A stretch of DNA of 64,000 nucleotides from the NCBI GenBank assembly GCA_021155205.1, contig JAJNPS010000023.1, positions 38,528 to 102,527 of the forward strand. The letters are read 5' to 3'. This DNA comes from Rhodobacterales bacterium. GTDB lineage: Bacteria; Pseudomonadota; Alphaproteobacteria; Rhodobacterales; Rhodobacteraceae. A program made the translations under genes and the position numbers. Under the pieces are notes generated by a model. That model searched no databases and had not been told where the DNA came from. It worked only from the letters and a program-made list of their open reading frames with translations. Each line of letters opens with the position of its first letter. Positions within the stretch are counted from its first letter, which is position 1. This document shows, in pieces, positions 42,847 through 50,836 of this stretch.

Positions 42847-43508
42847 GTGCGGTATATCCTTACATCCAGGGTTTCATGGCGCATCGCGGCAAGATCGGCC
42901 GCCAGCACGCCCGATGTCATCAGCGGGATCAGCGCCTCGGCGTCATGGCCCCGCGCAAGTTCCACCGCCTCGTCAGCAATATCCATGATGACGAGATGCA
43001 GGGCAGCGAGGATTTTCTGACCTTCGGTCTGGCCAAGCGGCACGAACCGCACAGCAACCGACACAAGGTTGGCAGCAAAGCCATGCAGGTAGAGGGCTGC
43101 GATCTCTGCGGGGGGAAGGGAAAGGGCCGATGCTGCCTCGGCCACCGCCAAGGGCAGCGGACGGGATCGCAAATCCCGACCCGTCACCGCCGCCACTGTC
43201 TGCGCAAAGGCGGTTCCCTGCGCCTCGGTTTCGCGCAACCGCTCTGCCGACGGCGCCAGCGCGCGGGCAAGATCATCGAGTGCCGCGCGGTCGGCTTTGG
43301 GGTTCAGCCCGGCGACCAGCATCAGCGCATCGCTGCGTCCGGCGCCATGGCGCAGGATATCCGCGAGCCACGCCTGCACTGCCGCTGCCGTTCCAGCGCG
43401 ACCGTCCGTCACGACCTGCTCCAGCCCGTGCGAATAGGCGAACCCGCCGGTCGGAAAGGCAGGCGACAGCCATTGCATCAGGCTCAGTCGGTCCATCCTG
43501 CCGGTCAA
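42843..43508 (-). CDS. ureF: Urease accessory protein UreF
   Basis: A 221-residue helical protein that joins UreD and UreG on the urease apoenzyme. The N-terminal LMQWLSPAFPTGGFAYSHGL is diagnostic. The start is taken as TTG at 43508, which overlaps the ureE stop (TTGA) and has GGGG about 9 bases upstream; an ATG at 43496 is the alternative and has a poorly spaced site. The stop overlaps the ureG start. Confidence 0.92.
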   Translation of the reverse strand: MTGRMDRLSLMQWLSPAFPTGGFAYSHGLEQVVTDGRAGTAAAVQAWLADILRHGAGRSDALMLVAGLNPKADRAALDDLARALAPSAERLRETEAQGTAFAQTVAAVTGRDLRSRPLPLAVAEAASALSLPPAEIAALYLHGFAANLVSVAVRFVPLGQTEGQKILAALHLVIMDIADEAVELARGHDAEALIPLMTSGVLAADLAAMRHETLDVRIYRT

Positions 43509-43954
43509 TGCGCGTGCCCCATCGTCCGGCCCATCCCGTAGGCCCCGCCTTCGGGGGTAAACGGCATCCGCGCGGGCGTCACCCCTGCCCCAAGACCCGC
43601 CAGCATCGCCGCCAGCACATGATCGGCGCGGATGATCAGCCGGTCCGGGCGGATTTCGCAGGGCGTGTGGCGGTTGCCGATGTGCCAGGCAAGACGCGGC
43701 AGATCGCCGGTGATCACCAGCACATCCTCATCCGCCGCGACGATCTCGATGATGCGGCCGTCGTCCAGTTCGAACGCATCGCCCGACATTAGATTGGTGG
43801 TTTCGGGCAGATCGACCATGAACCCCTCGCCCGACGCCGTCTCCAGCCGTCTGCGGCGCAGAAACCGCTCGTCATAACCTAATATGACCCGCCCCGTGGC
43901 AAGGCGCGGCCATTGGCCGGCGCGGTAGGTTTTCGAGGTGGTGGCTTGGATCAT
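43505..43954 (-). CDS. ureE: Urease accessory protein UreE
   Basis: A 149-residue nickel metallochaperone. The peptide-binding N-terminal domain is followed by the metal-binding domain with AWHIGNRHTPCEI (the conserved GNRH) and ADHVLAAMLAGLGA. The C-terminal tail is short (GMGRTMGHAH) with only two histidines, not the long His-rich tail of some UreE proteins. The 103 bases up to ureC contain no evident gene. Confidence 0.93.
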   Translation of the reverse strand: MIQATTSKTYRAGQWPRLATGRVILGYDERFLRRRRLETASGEGFMVDLPETTNLMSGDAFELDDGRIIEIVAADEDVLVITGDLPRLAWHIGNRHTPCEIRPDRLIIRADHVLAAMLAGLGAGVTPARMPFTPEGGAYGMGRTMGHAH

Positions 43955-44057
43955 GGCTGCCGGACCCTTGCAGAAATTTCCCCGACAAACGGGACCGGCG
44001 GGCCGCAGGGGGCAAGGACAAGCTGATCAGGAAGGGTGCAATCCAGTGCGCGCATCA

Positions 44058-45767
44058 TCAATAAAGAAAATACCGCTGCGCCAGCGGCAGCTCTGTTGCA
44101 GGCTCGCAGATCAGCAATTCCCCGTCGGCGCGGACCTCATAGGTTTCGGGGTTCACCTCGATCTGGGGCGTGGCGTCGTTCAGCTTCATGTCCGCCTTGC
44201 CGATATGCCGGGTGCCGCTGACGGGAACGGTCTCCTTGGCCAGACCCAATTTCCCCGCCAGCCCGTCGGCATGTGCTGCCTGGGACACGAAACTGACCGA
44301 CGTCGCATGCCGCGCGCCGCCGAAGGCCCCGAACATCGGCCGCGTGTAGACCGGCTGCGGCGTGGGGATCGACGCATTGGGGTCGCCCATCTGCGCCACC
44401 ACGATCATGCCGCCGAGCAGCACCATCTCGGGCTTTGCGCCGAAAAACGCCGGCGACCACATCACGAGGTCCGCACGCTTGCCGACCTCGACTGACCCGA
44501 TATGCGCCGACATGCCATGCGTGATCGCCGGATTGATGGTGTATTTCGCGATATAGCGTTTGACGCGGGCGTTGTCGTTGTCGCCAACCTCCTCGGCCAG
44601 ACGACCGCGCTGCTGGCGCATCTTGTGGGCGGTCTGCCACGTGCGGGTGATCACCTCGCCGATCCGGCCCATGGCCTGACTGTCCGAACTGATCACCGAG
44701 AACGCGCCCATGTCGTGCAGGATATCCTCCGCCGCGATGGTCTCGCGGCGGATGCGGCTTTCGGCAAAGGCCACGTCCTCGGGGACACGGCGGTCGAGAT
44801 GGTGGCAGACCATCAGCATGTCGAGATGTTCCTCGATCGTGTTGACGGTGTAGGGCATCGTCGGATTGGTCGAGGACGGGATCACATTGGGGGAGGACAC
44901 GACCTTGATGATGTCCGGGGCATGACCGCCGCCGGCACCTTCGGTGTGGAACGCATGGATCGTGCGGCCCTTGATCGCGGCAAGGGTGTTCTCCACAAAG
45001 CCGCTTTCATTCAGCGTGTCGGTATGGATCATCACCTGCACGTCCATGTCGTCGGCCACCGTCAGGCAGCAGTCGATCGCGGCAGGCGTCGTCCCCCAAT
45101 CCTCGTGCAGTTTCAAGGCACAGGCCCCGGCATGGACCATTTCCACCAGCGCCTCCGGGCGGCTGGCGTTGCCCTTGCCGGAAATGCCGATGTTCATCGC
45201 AAAGCCGTCGAAGGATTGCAGCATGCGGCCCATGTGCCACGGTCCGGGCGTGCAGGTGGTGGCGAGCGTGCCATGTGCAGGCCCCGTGCCGCCGCCCAGC
45301 ATCGTGGTGATGCCGGAATGCAGCGCGTCATCGATCTGCTGGGGGCAGATGAAATGGATATGGGCGTCCATGCCGCCCGCGGTCAGGATGCGCCCTTCAC
45401 CCGCGATGATCTCGGTCCCCGGCCCGATCACCAGCGTCACGCCGGGTTGGGTGTCGGGGTTGCCCGCCTTGCCGATCCCGGCGATGCGCCCGTCGCGCAG
45501 GCCGACATCGGCCTTGGTGATGCCGGTCCAGTCCACGATCAGCGCATTGGTGATCACTGTATCCATCGCCCCGCCCGCGCGGCTGACCTGCGACTGCCCC
45601 ATGCCGTCGCGGATGACCTTGCCGCCGCCGAACTTGACCTCTTCGCCATAGGTGGTGAAGTCGCGCTCCACCTCGATGATCAGGTCGGTATCGCCGAGAC
45701 GCACCCGGTCGCCGGTCGTGGGGCCATACATGTCGGCATAGGTCGCGCGGGAGATGAGGGCGGGCAT
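44058..45767 (-). CDS. ureC: Urease alpha subunit
   Basis: A 569-residue catalytic subunit, hydrolysing urea to ammonia and carbamate at a di-nickel site. Nickel and catalytic residues are seen in DAHIHFICPQ, the carbamylated Lys region ALKLHEDWGTTP, MIHTDTLNESG, TIHAFHTEGAGGGHAPD and the flap Cys MVCHHLD. The ATG at 45767 gives the usual PALISRATYADMYGPTTGD start and has GGAGGA five bases upstream. Length is exactly that of the family. Confidence 0.98.
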   Translation of the reverse strand: MPALISRATYADMYGPTTGDRVRLGDTDLIIEVERDFTTYGEEVKFGGGKVIRDGMGQSQVSRAGGAMDTVITNALIVDWTGITKADVGLRDGRIAGIGKAGNPDTQPGVTLVIGPGTEIIAGEGRILTAGGMDAHIHFICPQQIDDALHSGITTMLGGGTGPAHGTLATTCTPGPWHMGRMLQSFDGFAMNIGISGKGNASRPEALVEMVHAGACALKLHEDWGTTPAAIDCCLTVADDMDVQVMIHTDTLNESGFVENTLAAIKGRTIHAFHTEGAGGGHAPDIIKVVSSPNVIPSSTNPTMPYTVNTIEEHLDMLMVCHHLDRRVPEDVAFAESRIRRETIAAEDILHDMGAFSVISSDSQAMGRIGEVITRTWQTAHKMRQQRGRLAEEVGDNDNARVKRYIAKYTINPAITHGMSAHIGSVEVGKRADLVMWSPAFFGAKPEMVLLGGMIVVAQMGDPNASIPTPQPVYTRPMFGAFGGARHATSVSFVSQAAHADGLAGKLGLAKETVPVSGTRHIGKADMKLNDATPQIEVNPETYEVRADGELLICEPATELPLAQRYFLY

Positions 45768-45783
45768 GGGTCCTCCGGCAGGA

Positions 45784-46101
45784 TCAGTCGGGCATGCCGG
45801 GACCGCGTTTGGACAAGCGCGCGGCATTGGCTCGGGTCTTGGCACGCACAGGGCGCAATCCGGCCAATGCGACCGCCGCGGGGCTTTTTCCCGCCACCAT
45901 CGCCTTGGCCATCGCGGCACCGGATGCCATCGCCGCATCGGTCTTTTCCTGCACCATGCGGTTCGTCTCGCCGGGATGGGTGTTCCACATGCCCGCCATG
46001 CCGAACATGCGCATGGCGATCACCATGTTCGCCTCGGCCAGCATCATGCCCGACTGCATCGACAGGCGGATCAGTTCGTTCTGGGATCGGCGCGGTTTCA
46101 T
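45784..46101 (-). CDS. Small phasin-like protein between ureB and ureC
   Basis: About 105 residues, rich in Met and Ala, with an amphipathic helix (NELIRLSMQSGMMLAEANMV) and repeated Ala-rich stretches before a basic tail. It resembles small helical phasin-like proteins and is found in urease operons of Rhodobacteraceae, where it is sometimes labelled an antifreeze protein because of its Ala content; that name is not informative. The ATG at 46101 has AAGG upstream; ATG at 46146 would add 15 residues. Function in urea metabolism is unknown. It is 16 bases before ureC. Confidence 0.6.
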   Translation of the reverse strand: MKPRRSQNELIRLSMQSGMMLAEANMVIAMRMFGMAGMWNTHPGETNRMVQEKTDAAMASGAAMAKAMVAGKSPAAVALAGLRPVRAKTRANAARLSKRGPGMPD

Positions 46102-46175
46102 CAGGCCAGCCTTTGTTCCGGCGGGTCTTCCCGCGTGTCCGGTCATGGTCTGTCTTATGTGGACCCGCGGTTGCA

Positions 46176-46484
46176 TCAATCAAGGTTGCCCATGACCTGA
46201 CCGTTGAACCCGTAGACCACCCGCGCACCCGACAGGGGCACCAGCCGCACCTCGCGCGTCTGGCCGGGTTCGAACCGCACGGCCGTTCCCGCGGCGATGT
46301 CCAGCCGCTGACCCCGCGCCACCGCGCGGTCGAACGCCAACCCCGGATTGGTTTCGGCGAAATGATAATGGCTGCCGACCTGCACGGGGCGGTCGCCGGT
46401 ATTGGCGACCAGCAGCACCGTCACCGGCGCATCCGCGTTCAGGGTGATGTCGCCGTCGCGCGGAAAGTACTCACCTGGGATCAT
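46176..46484 (-). CDS. ureB: Urease beta subunit
   Basis: A 102-residue structural subunit with the family start MIPGEYFPRDGDITLN and the conserved VGSHYHFAETNPGLAFDRA (read in part) and ARGQRLDIAAGTAVRFEPG. It overlaps ureA by 14 bases, so the two are translated together, and is separated from ureC by the small phasin-like gene. Confidence 0.97.
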   Translation of the reverse strand: MIPGEYFPRDGDITLNADAPVTVLLVANTGDRPVQVGSHYHFAETNPGLAFDRAVARGQRLDIAAGTAVRFEPGQTREVRLVPLSGARVVYGFNGQVMGNLD

Positions 46485-46791
46485 TGGCCTGCCTGATGGG
46501 ATGATGGACGGTCACAAGCTTTGTGCCGTCGGGAAACGTGGCCTCGACCTGCACCGACTGGATCATCTCGGCAATGCCGGTCATGCACTGGTCGCGCGAG
46601 ATGACATGCGCGCCCGCCTCCATCAGATCGGCAACCGAACGCCCGTCGCGCGCGCCTTCGACCACAAAGTCGGTGATCAGGGCAATGGCCTCGGGGTGAT
46701 TCAGCCTGACACCACGCGCCAGCCGACCCCGCGCCACCATGGCCGCAAGACTGACCAGCAGCTTGTCCTTTTCGCGGGGGGTCAGGTTCAA
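46471..46791 (-). CDS. ureA: Urease gamma subunit
   Basis: A 106-residue subunit with MNLTPREKDKLLVSLAAMVA at the start and GVRLNHPEAIALITDFV, EGARDGRSVADLM and the C-terminal GTKLVTVHHPI block typical of UreA. About six residues extend past the usual end because the reading frame overlaps the start of ureB. Confidence 0.97.
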   Translation of the reverse strand: MNLTPREKDKLLVSLAAMVARGRLARGVRLNHPEAIALITDFVVEGARDGRSVADLMEAGAHVISRDQCMTGIAEMIQSVQVEATFPDGTKLVTVHHPIRQANDPR

Positions 46792-46802
46792 GGCGTTCTC
46801 CC

Positions 46803-47654
46803 TCAGATCTGCCAGACGCGCGGCAGGGGACGCCCGCGCCGCAGGACGCCCAGCACCACGACAAGCCGGCGGCGCAGGGCCAGCGCGTCGCTGGCCATCA
46901 GCCGAACCGACAGCCGTTCGCCAAGCGCCGATGCCCCGCCGACCACATCCGCCCCATCAAGCACGCCGCGCACCGGCACCAGCAGGTCGGTGCTGTCCGG
47001 CCCGATCGCAACGATGCTGGCAAAGGCCCGCGCGGGGCCAAGCAGGGCCGCGCGGGCGCCCAGCATCGCGTCGGTCAGGTTTGCCGGTTCCAGGTGGATC
47101 AGCCGCCCGTCGCGCCGCACGATGCGGCGGTCCGATAACATGACCTGCGCGACCGTCTCGCCCATCGCGGCGCGGCCCAGCACGACCGCCTCAAGCAGAA
47201 GGCAACTGGCACCCGGCGCAAGTGCCACCTCGGTCTGCCGCGCCAGAGATGCGCCATTGTACAGGATCGTTTCCTGTGGCAGCCAGTCCAGATGTCCACC
47301 GGCACCGACCCGGAACCTGACATCCACCGTTGCCTGCCCCGGACCCGCCGCATAGGCCCGTTCTGCCGTCTGGGTGGTGCCGACGGCCTTTGTCCCCGGC
47401 CCAAGGTCCAGCGCATAGCACAGCCGGTCGCCGCCGGTCAGGCCGCCGGACGTGTTCAGGAACACCACCTCGGGCACCGGGGCATGCACCTGCGGCAGGA
47501 TCGCCTTGGCGGATCCGACCTGCCGCAAACGCCCAAGCCGCGCGGCGCCGTCCACCTGCGCAAGGCTGACCGACGCCTGCCCATGGCTGCGCTGGTGTCG
47601 CGGGCTGGAAAGGAGGTCATGGGCAACGGCTGACTGCATCGGGATCATGGTCAT
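46803..47654 (-). CDS. ureD: Urease accessory protein UreD
   Basis: A 283-residue accessory protein that binds the apoenzyme with UreF and UreG. Family signatures are VFLNTSGGLTGGDRL near residue 70, TTQTAERAY and LDWLPQETILYNGA. The ATG at 47654 has GGA about 8 bases upstream; a TTG at 47666 would add four residues. It is the first gene of the operon; 11 bases separate it from ureA. The 118-base region upstream is presumably the promoter; no operator was recognised. Confidence 0.94.
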   Translation of the reverse strand: MTMIPMQSAVAHDLLSSPRHQRSHGQASVSLAQVDGAARLGRLRQVGSAKAILPQVHAPVPEVVFLNTSGGLTGGDRLCYALDLGPGTKAVGTTQTAERAYAAGPGQATVDVRFRVGAGGHLDWLPQETILYNGASLARQTEVALAPGASCLLLEAVVLGRAAMGETVAQVMLSDRRIVRRDGRLIHLEPANLTDAMLGARAALLGPARAFASIVAIGPDSTDLLVPVRGVLDGADVVGGASALGERLSVRLMASDALALRRRLVVVLGVLRRGRPLPRVWQI

Positions 47655-47772
47655 CAGAGGATCCAACCCTTGGCAACGCCACTTGTCCCGGACCGCCGGT
47701 TGCGGGCGCGGAAACCTTCCCTTTGCCGTGTCTTTGCCCCTGCAGGTGCCTAATTTTCGGGCGCTTGTTCGC

Positions 47773-49137
47773 CTATGCGGTCAGCAAGGTTGAAATCGTC
47801 GCCACTTTCTCGGCCACCAGACCGGGATTGCCGCGCGACTCGACATTCAGGCGCAAAAGCGGCTCGGTGTTGGACGATCGCAGATTCAGGCGCCAGTCGG
47901 GGAATTCAAGGCTCAGGCCGTCCATCTCATCCACCAGCACGGCCTGCGCATGGAACGCGCCCCGCACCCGCGCAACCGATGCCGCGGCATCCGCCACGCG
48001 AAAATTGATCTCGCCCGAGGATGGGAACGCCGCACGCCGTGCGGCCAGCAGATCGGCCAGCGACAGGTTCGTGCGCCCCATCAGTTCCGCCACCAGCAGC
48101 CACGGGATCATGCCGCTGTCACAGGCCATGAAATCGCGGAAATAATGATGCGCCGACATCTCGCCGCCATAGACCGCGCCGGTGTCGCGCAGGGCCTGCT
48201 TCAAAAACGCATGGCCGGTCTTGGACTGGTGCGCCACACCGCGCGCCCGCGCCACCAGATCGCGGGTATTCCACACCACGCGGGGGTCATGCACGATGGT
48301 CGCGCCCGGCTCCTTGGCCAGGAACACCTCGGCCAGAAGGCCCACGACATATTCGCCGGGCACGAAAGACCCGGTCTCGTCGAACAGAAAGCAGCGGTCG
48401 AAATCGCCGTCCCAGGCGACCGCCATGTCGGCACCTGCGGACCGCAGCGCATCGGCGGTCATCGGCTGGTTTTCCGCCAACAGCGGGTTCGGGATGCCGT
48501 TCGGAAAGCTGCCATCCGGGTCATGGTGCATCCGCGTGACCCGCAACGGCGCGCCGCGACGCATCAGTTCACCGGCAATCGCATCAAAGGTCGGTCCCGC
48601 CGTGCCGTTGCCTGCATTCACCAGGACATGCAGGGGCCGGAGTGCGGCGACATCGACAAAGGACAGGACCCGCGCGACATAGGCGGCACGGGTGCCCGCG
48701 TCCGGCGTCACCCTCCCGCCGGGCCGGTCGGGGGCAAAGGCACCGCTTTCGGCCAGCGCCCGGACCGTCGCCATGTCGGTCGCGGGGTCCAGCGGGGCAG
48801 AACCCGCCTTGACCATCTTCATGCCGTTATAGTCCATCGGGTTGTGCGAGGCGGTGACTTCGATGCCGCCATCGGCGCCCAGATGGGTGGTGGCAAAGTA
48901 CATCTCTTCGGTTCCGCACAGGCCCAGATCGACAACCTCGCACCCTGCGCCCAGCAGGCCGTCGATGGCGGCCGACGCCAGTTCTGCCGACGAGGCGCGG
49001 CAGTCGCGCCCGATGACCACGCGGCGCGCGCCCAGGGTTTCGGCAAAGGCCCGCCCGATGCGGGTCGCGATGGCAGGATTAAGTTCGTCCCCGAGCTTTC
49101 CACGGATGTCATAGGCTTTGAAACAGGTCAGGGTCAC
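47773..49137 (-). CDS. Phosphomannomutase/phosphoglucomutase
   Basis: A 454-residue alpha-D-phosphohexomutase, predicted to interconvert mannose 6- and 1-phosphate (or the glucose equivalents) for nucleotide-sugar synthesis. The N-terminal CFKAYDIRGKLGDELN, the phosphoserine loop GGIEVTASHNPMDYNGMKM, the metal loop AWDGDFDRCFLFDE, the sugar loop GGEMSAHHYF and the phosphate-binding C-terminal RSSNTEPLLRLN are all present. The start is GTG at 49137 with AAGGTG about 6 bases upstream; that region is duplicated 41 bases further up. Confidence 0.9.
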   Translation of the reverse strand: MTLTCFKAYDIRGKLGDELNPAIATRIGRAFAETLGARRVVIGRDCRASSAELASAAIDGLLGAGCEVVDLGLCGTEEMYFATTHLGADGGIEVTASHNPMDYNGMKMVKAGSAPLDPATDMATVRALAESGAFAPDRPGGRVTPDAGTRAAYVARVLSFVDVAALRPLHVLVNAGNGTAGPTFDAIAGELMRRGAPLRVTRMHHDPDGSFPNGIPNPLLAENQPMTADALRSAGADMAVAWDGDFDRCFLFDETGSFVPGEYVVGLLAEVFLAKEPGATIVHDPRVVWNTRDLVARARGVAHQSKTGHAFLKQALRDTGAVYGGEMSAHHYFRDFMACDSGMIPWLLVAELMGRTNLSLADLLAARRAAFPSSGEINFRVADAAASVARVRGAFHAQAVLVDEMDGLSLEFPDWRLNLRSSNTEPLLRLNVESRGNPGLVAEKVATISTLLTA

Positions 49138-49141
49138 GGGG

Positions 49142-49195
49142 CGCACCTTGGCTGGAATTGTCCGCGAAAGGATTAGACGAGCCGCACCTTGGCTG
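49142..49195. repeat. Direct repeat in the phosphomannomutase leader
   Basis: CGCACCTTGGCTG occurs at 49142-49154 and again at 49183-49195. On the coding (minus) strand each copy supplies CAGCCAAGGTGCG, so the ribosome-binding region has been duplicated with a 41-base period; only the nearer copy is followed by GTG. Confidence 0.65.
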
Positions 49196-49216
49196 TAAAT
49201 GGCGCATGGGCGCGGA

Positions 49217-50098
49217 TCAGCCCCGATGCGCGCCATAGTACAGCCCGACGACATGTTCCGCCTCGGCAAAGAACAGCCAGCGCGCGGCAAAGGCCCCGGC
49301 CAGATGGCTGGTGGCGGCCAGGGCGCTGACCACCCAGCCCTGCGGCAGCAAGGCCATGAGGATCGCAGGCAGCACCCCCGCAAGACCCAGCGCGAGAAAA
49401 CGCAACTTTTGCGCGTGCTTTCGCCCGACGACATGGATCATCTCGCGCGTCAGGTAATTTCCGCCCGTATGCGGCAATTCGAACACTGACACCGCACCAA
49501 TGCGGTCAAGCCCGGTTGCCTTTCCCAGCGTCGCCCCCGCCCGCGCGAACTGACCATCCCCGATGCGCCACCCCGCCAGAAGAACAAACGACAGCGCCAC
49601 CGACAGCACTGCCGCCACAAGGTGCTGTCCGGCCAGGATCGCGCCGCCGGTCAGCGCAAAGGTCAGGAACGTGACCGGCGTGATCCAGTGATGCCAGCGC
49701 GGCACGGCCTTGATCTGGGTGTAGATCATCGCGGTGGTGATGACCGTGAACAGGGCCAGCGCCGCCCCGATCAGGCCCGGAAGGCGCGGCCAGCCAAGAC
49801 CCAGCCAGTCCGACAGCGCAACGGGGGACAGGACCACCAAACCCGCAACGGAGGCCCAGGCTTCGCGCGACAGCCAGCTGGTGCGCCACTGCGAAAAGGC
49901 CCGGATCGCGTTCCGGGGATTGCCAAGGTGGAACGTCGCGGCCAGAAGGCCCGCCACGGCAAGCCCATAGCCAAGACCCCACCACAGAAACGCCGCCAGA
50001 CCGGCGGGGCGCACGACCCCGGCACCCAGCCAGCCCAGAAGCCCGAACCCCATGCCCGACAGCACCGAAAAGATGATGACCGAGGGTGCAGGATTCAT
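49217..50098 (-). CDS. soeC: Sulfite dehydrogenase membrane subunit (DmsC-like)
   Basis: A 293-residue protein with about eight transmembrane helices of the DmsC family, the quinone-reactive anchor of a molybdoenzyme. Segments such as FHLGNPRNAIRAFSQWRTSW and ALTGGAILAGQHLV are typical. It starts directly after the soeB stop. The neighbourhood (TauE, Xsc, Tpa) argues for the cytoplasm-facing sulfite-oxidising SoeABC complex rather than DMSO reductase; polysulfide or other reductases cannot be excluded from sequence alone. Confidence 0.8.
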   Translation of the reverse strand: MNPAPSVIIFSVLSGMGFGLLGWLGAGVVRPAGLAAFLWWGLGYGLAVAGLLAATFHLGNPRNAIRAFSQWRTSWLSREAWASVAGLVVLSPVALSDWLGLGWPRLPGLIGAALALFTVITTAMIYTQIKAVPRWHHWITPVTFLTFALTGGAILAGQHLVAAVLSVALSFVLLAGWRIGDGQFARAGATLGKATGLDRIGAVSVFELPHTGGNYLTREMIHVVGRKHAQKLRFLALGLAGVLPAILMALLPQGWVVSALAATSHLAGAFAARWLFFAEAEHVVGLYYGAHRG

Positions 50099-50836
50099 TC
50101 AGATCTTGCCCAGCATCTTGTCCAGCCAGCCCGCGAAACCCGTGGCCCTGATGTCCAGAAGCGGCGCCAGAAGGCTCGCCTGGCCGGGCCGGTCCTTGCC
50201 GCGCGGGGGCAGATACTTGTTGGCGGGCCGTGTGCCCATGTCCGGCATCAGGTCATAGCCGCCCCGGTCAGCCACAAGCCGCGAAACCTCGCTGCCCGGA
50301 TCGCCCAGATCGCCGAAATGCCGCGCGCCGGTCGGACAGGTGCGCACGCAGGCGGGTTCGCGGTCCTGCTCGGGCAGGTTCTCGTTGTAGATGCGGTCGA
50401 CGCATAGCGTGCATTTCTTCATCACGCCCGCATCGGCATCCATCTCGCGCGCGCCGTAGGGGCAGGCCCAGGCGCACAGGCCACAGCCCATGCAGGCATC
50501 CTCGTTCACCAGCACGATGCCGTCCTCGGCACGCTTGTAGCTGGCGCCAGTCGGGCAAACGGTCACACAAGGCGCATCTGCGCAATGCAGGCAGGACCGC
50601 GGAAAATTGATCGTTTGTGCATACCCCTCAACGGGTTGCACCGCATAGCTGTGAACCCGGTTGAGAAAGACGCCGGAAGGGTCCGCACCATAGGGGTTCT
50701 GGTCGGACAGGGGCACGCCATAGCCCTGATCGTTCCAGCCCTTGCAGGCGGTGACGCAGGCATGGCAGCCGACACAGGTGTCAAGGTCGATGACGAGGCC
50801 AAGTTTCCTGGCGGTGGTTTCAGGAAGGGCGGTCAT
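50099..50836 (-). CDS. soeB: Sulfite dehydrogenase iron-sulfur subunit
   Basis: A 245-residue ferredoxin-like subunit with four cysteine groups for 4Fe-4S clusters: CVGCHACVTAC (from residue 21), CLHCADAPCVTVCPTG, CMGCGLCAWACPYG, and CTLCVDR with ACVRTCPTG. It carries electrons from SoeA to SoeC. No Tat signal is present, consistent with a cytoplasmic side location. The start overlaps the soeA stop by 4 bases and the stop abuts soeC. Confidence 0.85.
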   Translation of the reverse strand: MTALPETTARKLGLVIDLDTCVGCHACVTACKGWNDQGYGVPLSDQNPYGADPSGVFLNRVHSYAVQPVEGYAQTINFPRSCLHCADAPCVTVCPTGASYKRAEDGIVLVNEDACMGCGLCAWACPYGAREMDADAGVMKKCTLCVDRIYNENLPEQDREPACVRTCPTGARHFGDLGDPGSEVSRLVADRGGYDLMPDMGTRPANKYLPPRGKDRPGQASLLAPLLDIRATGFAGWLDKMLGKI

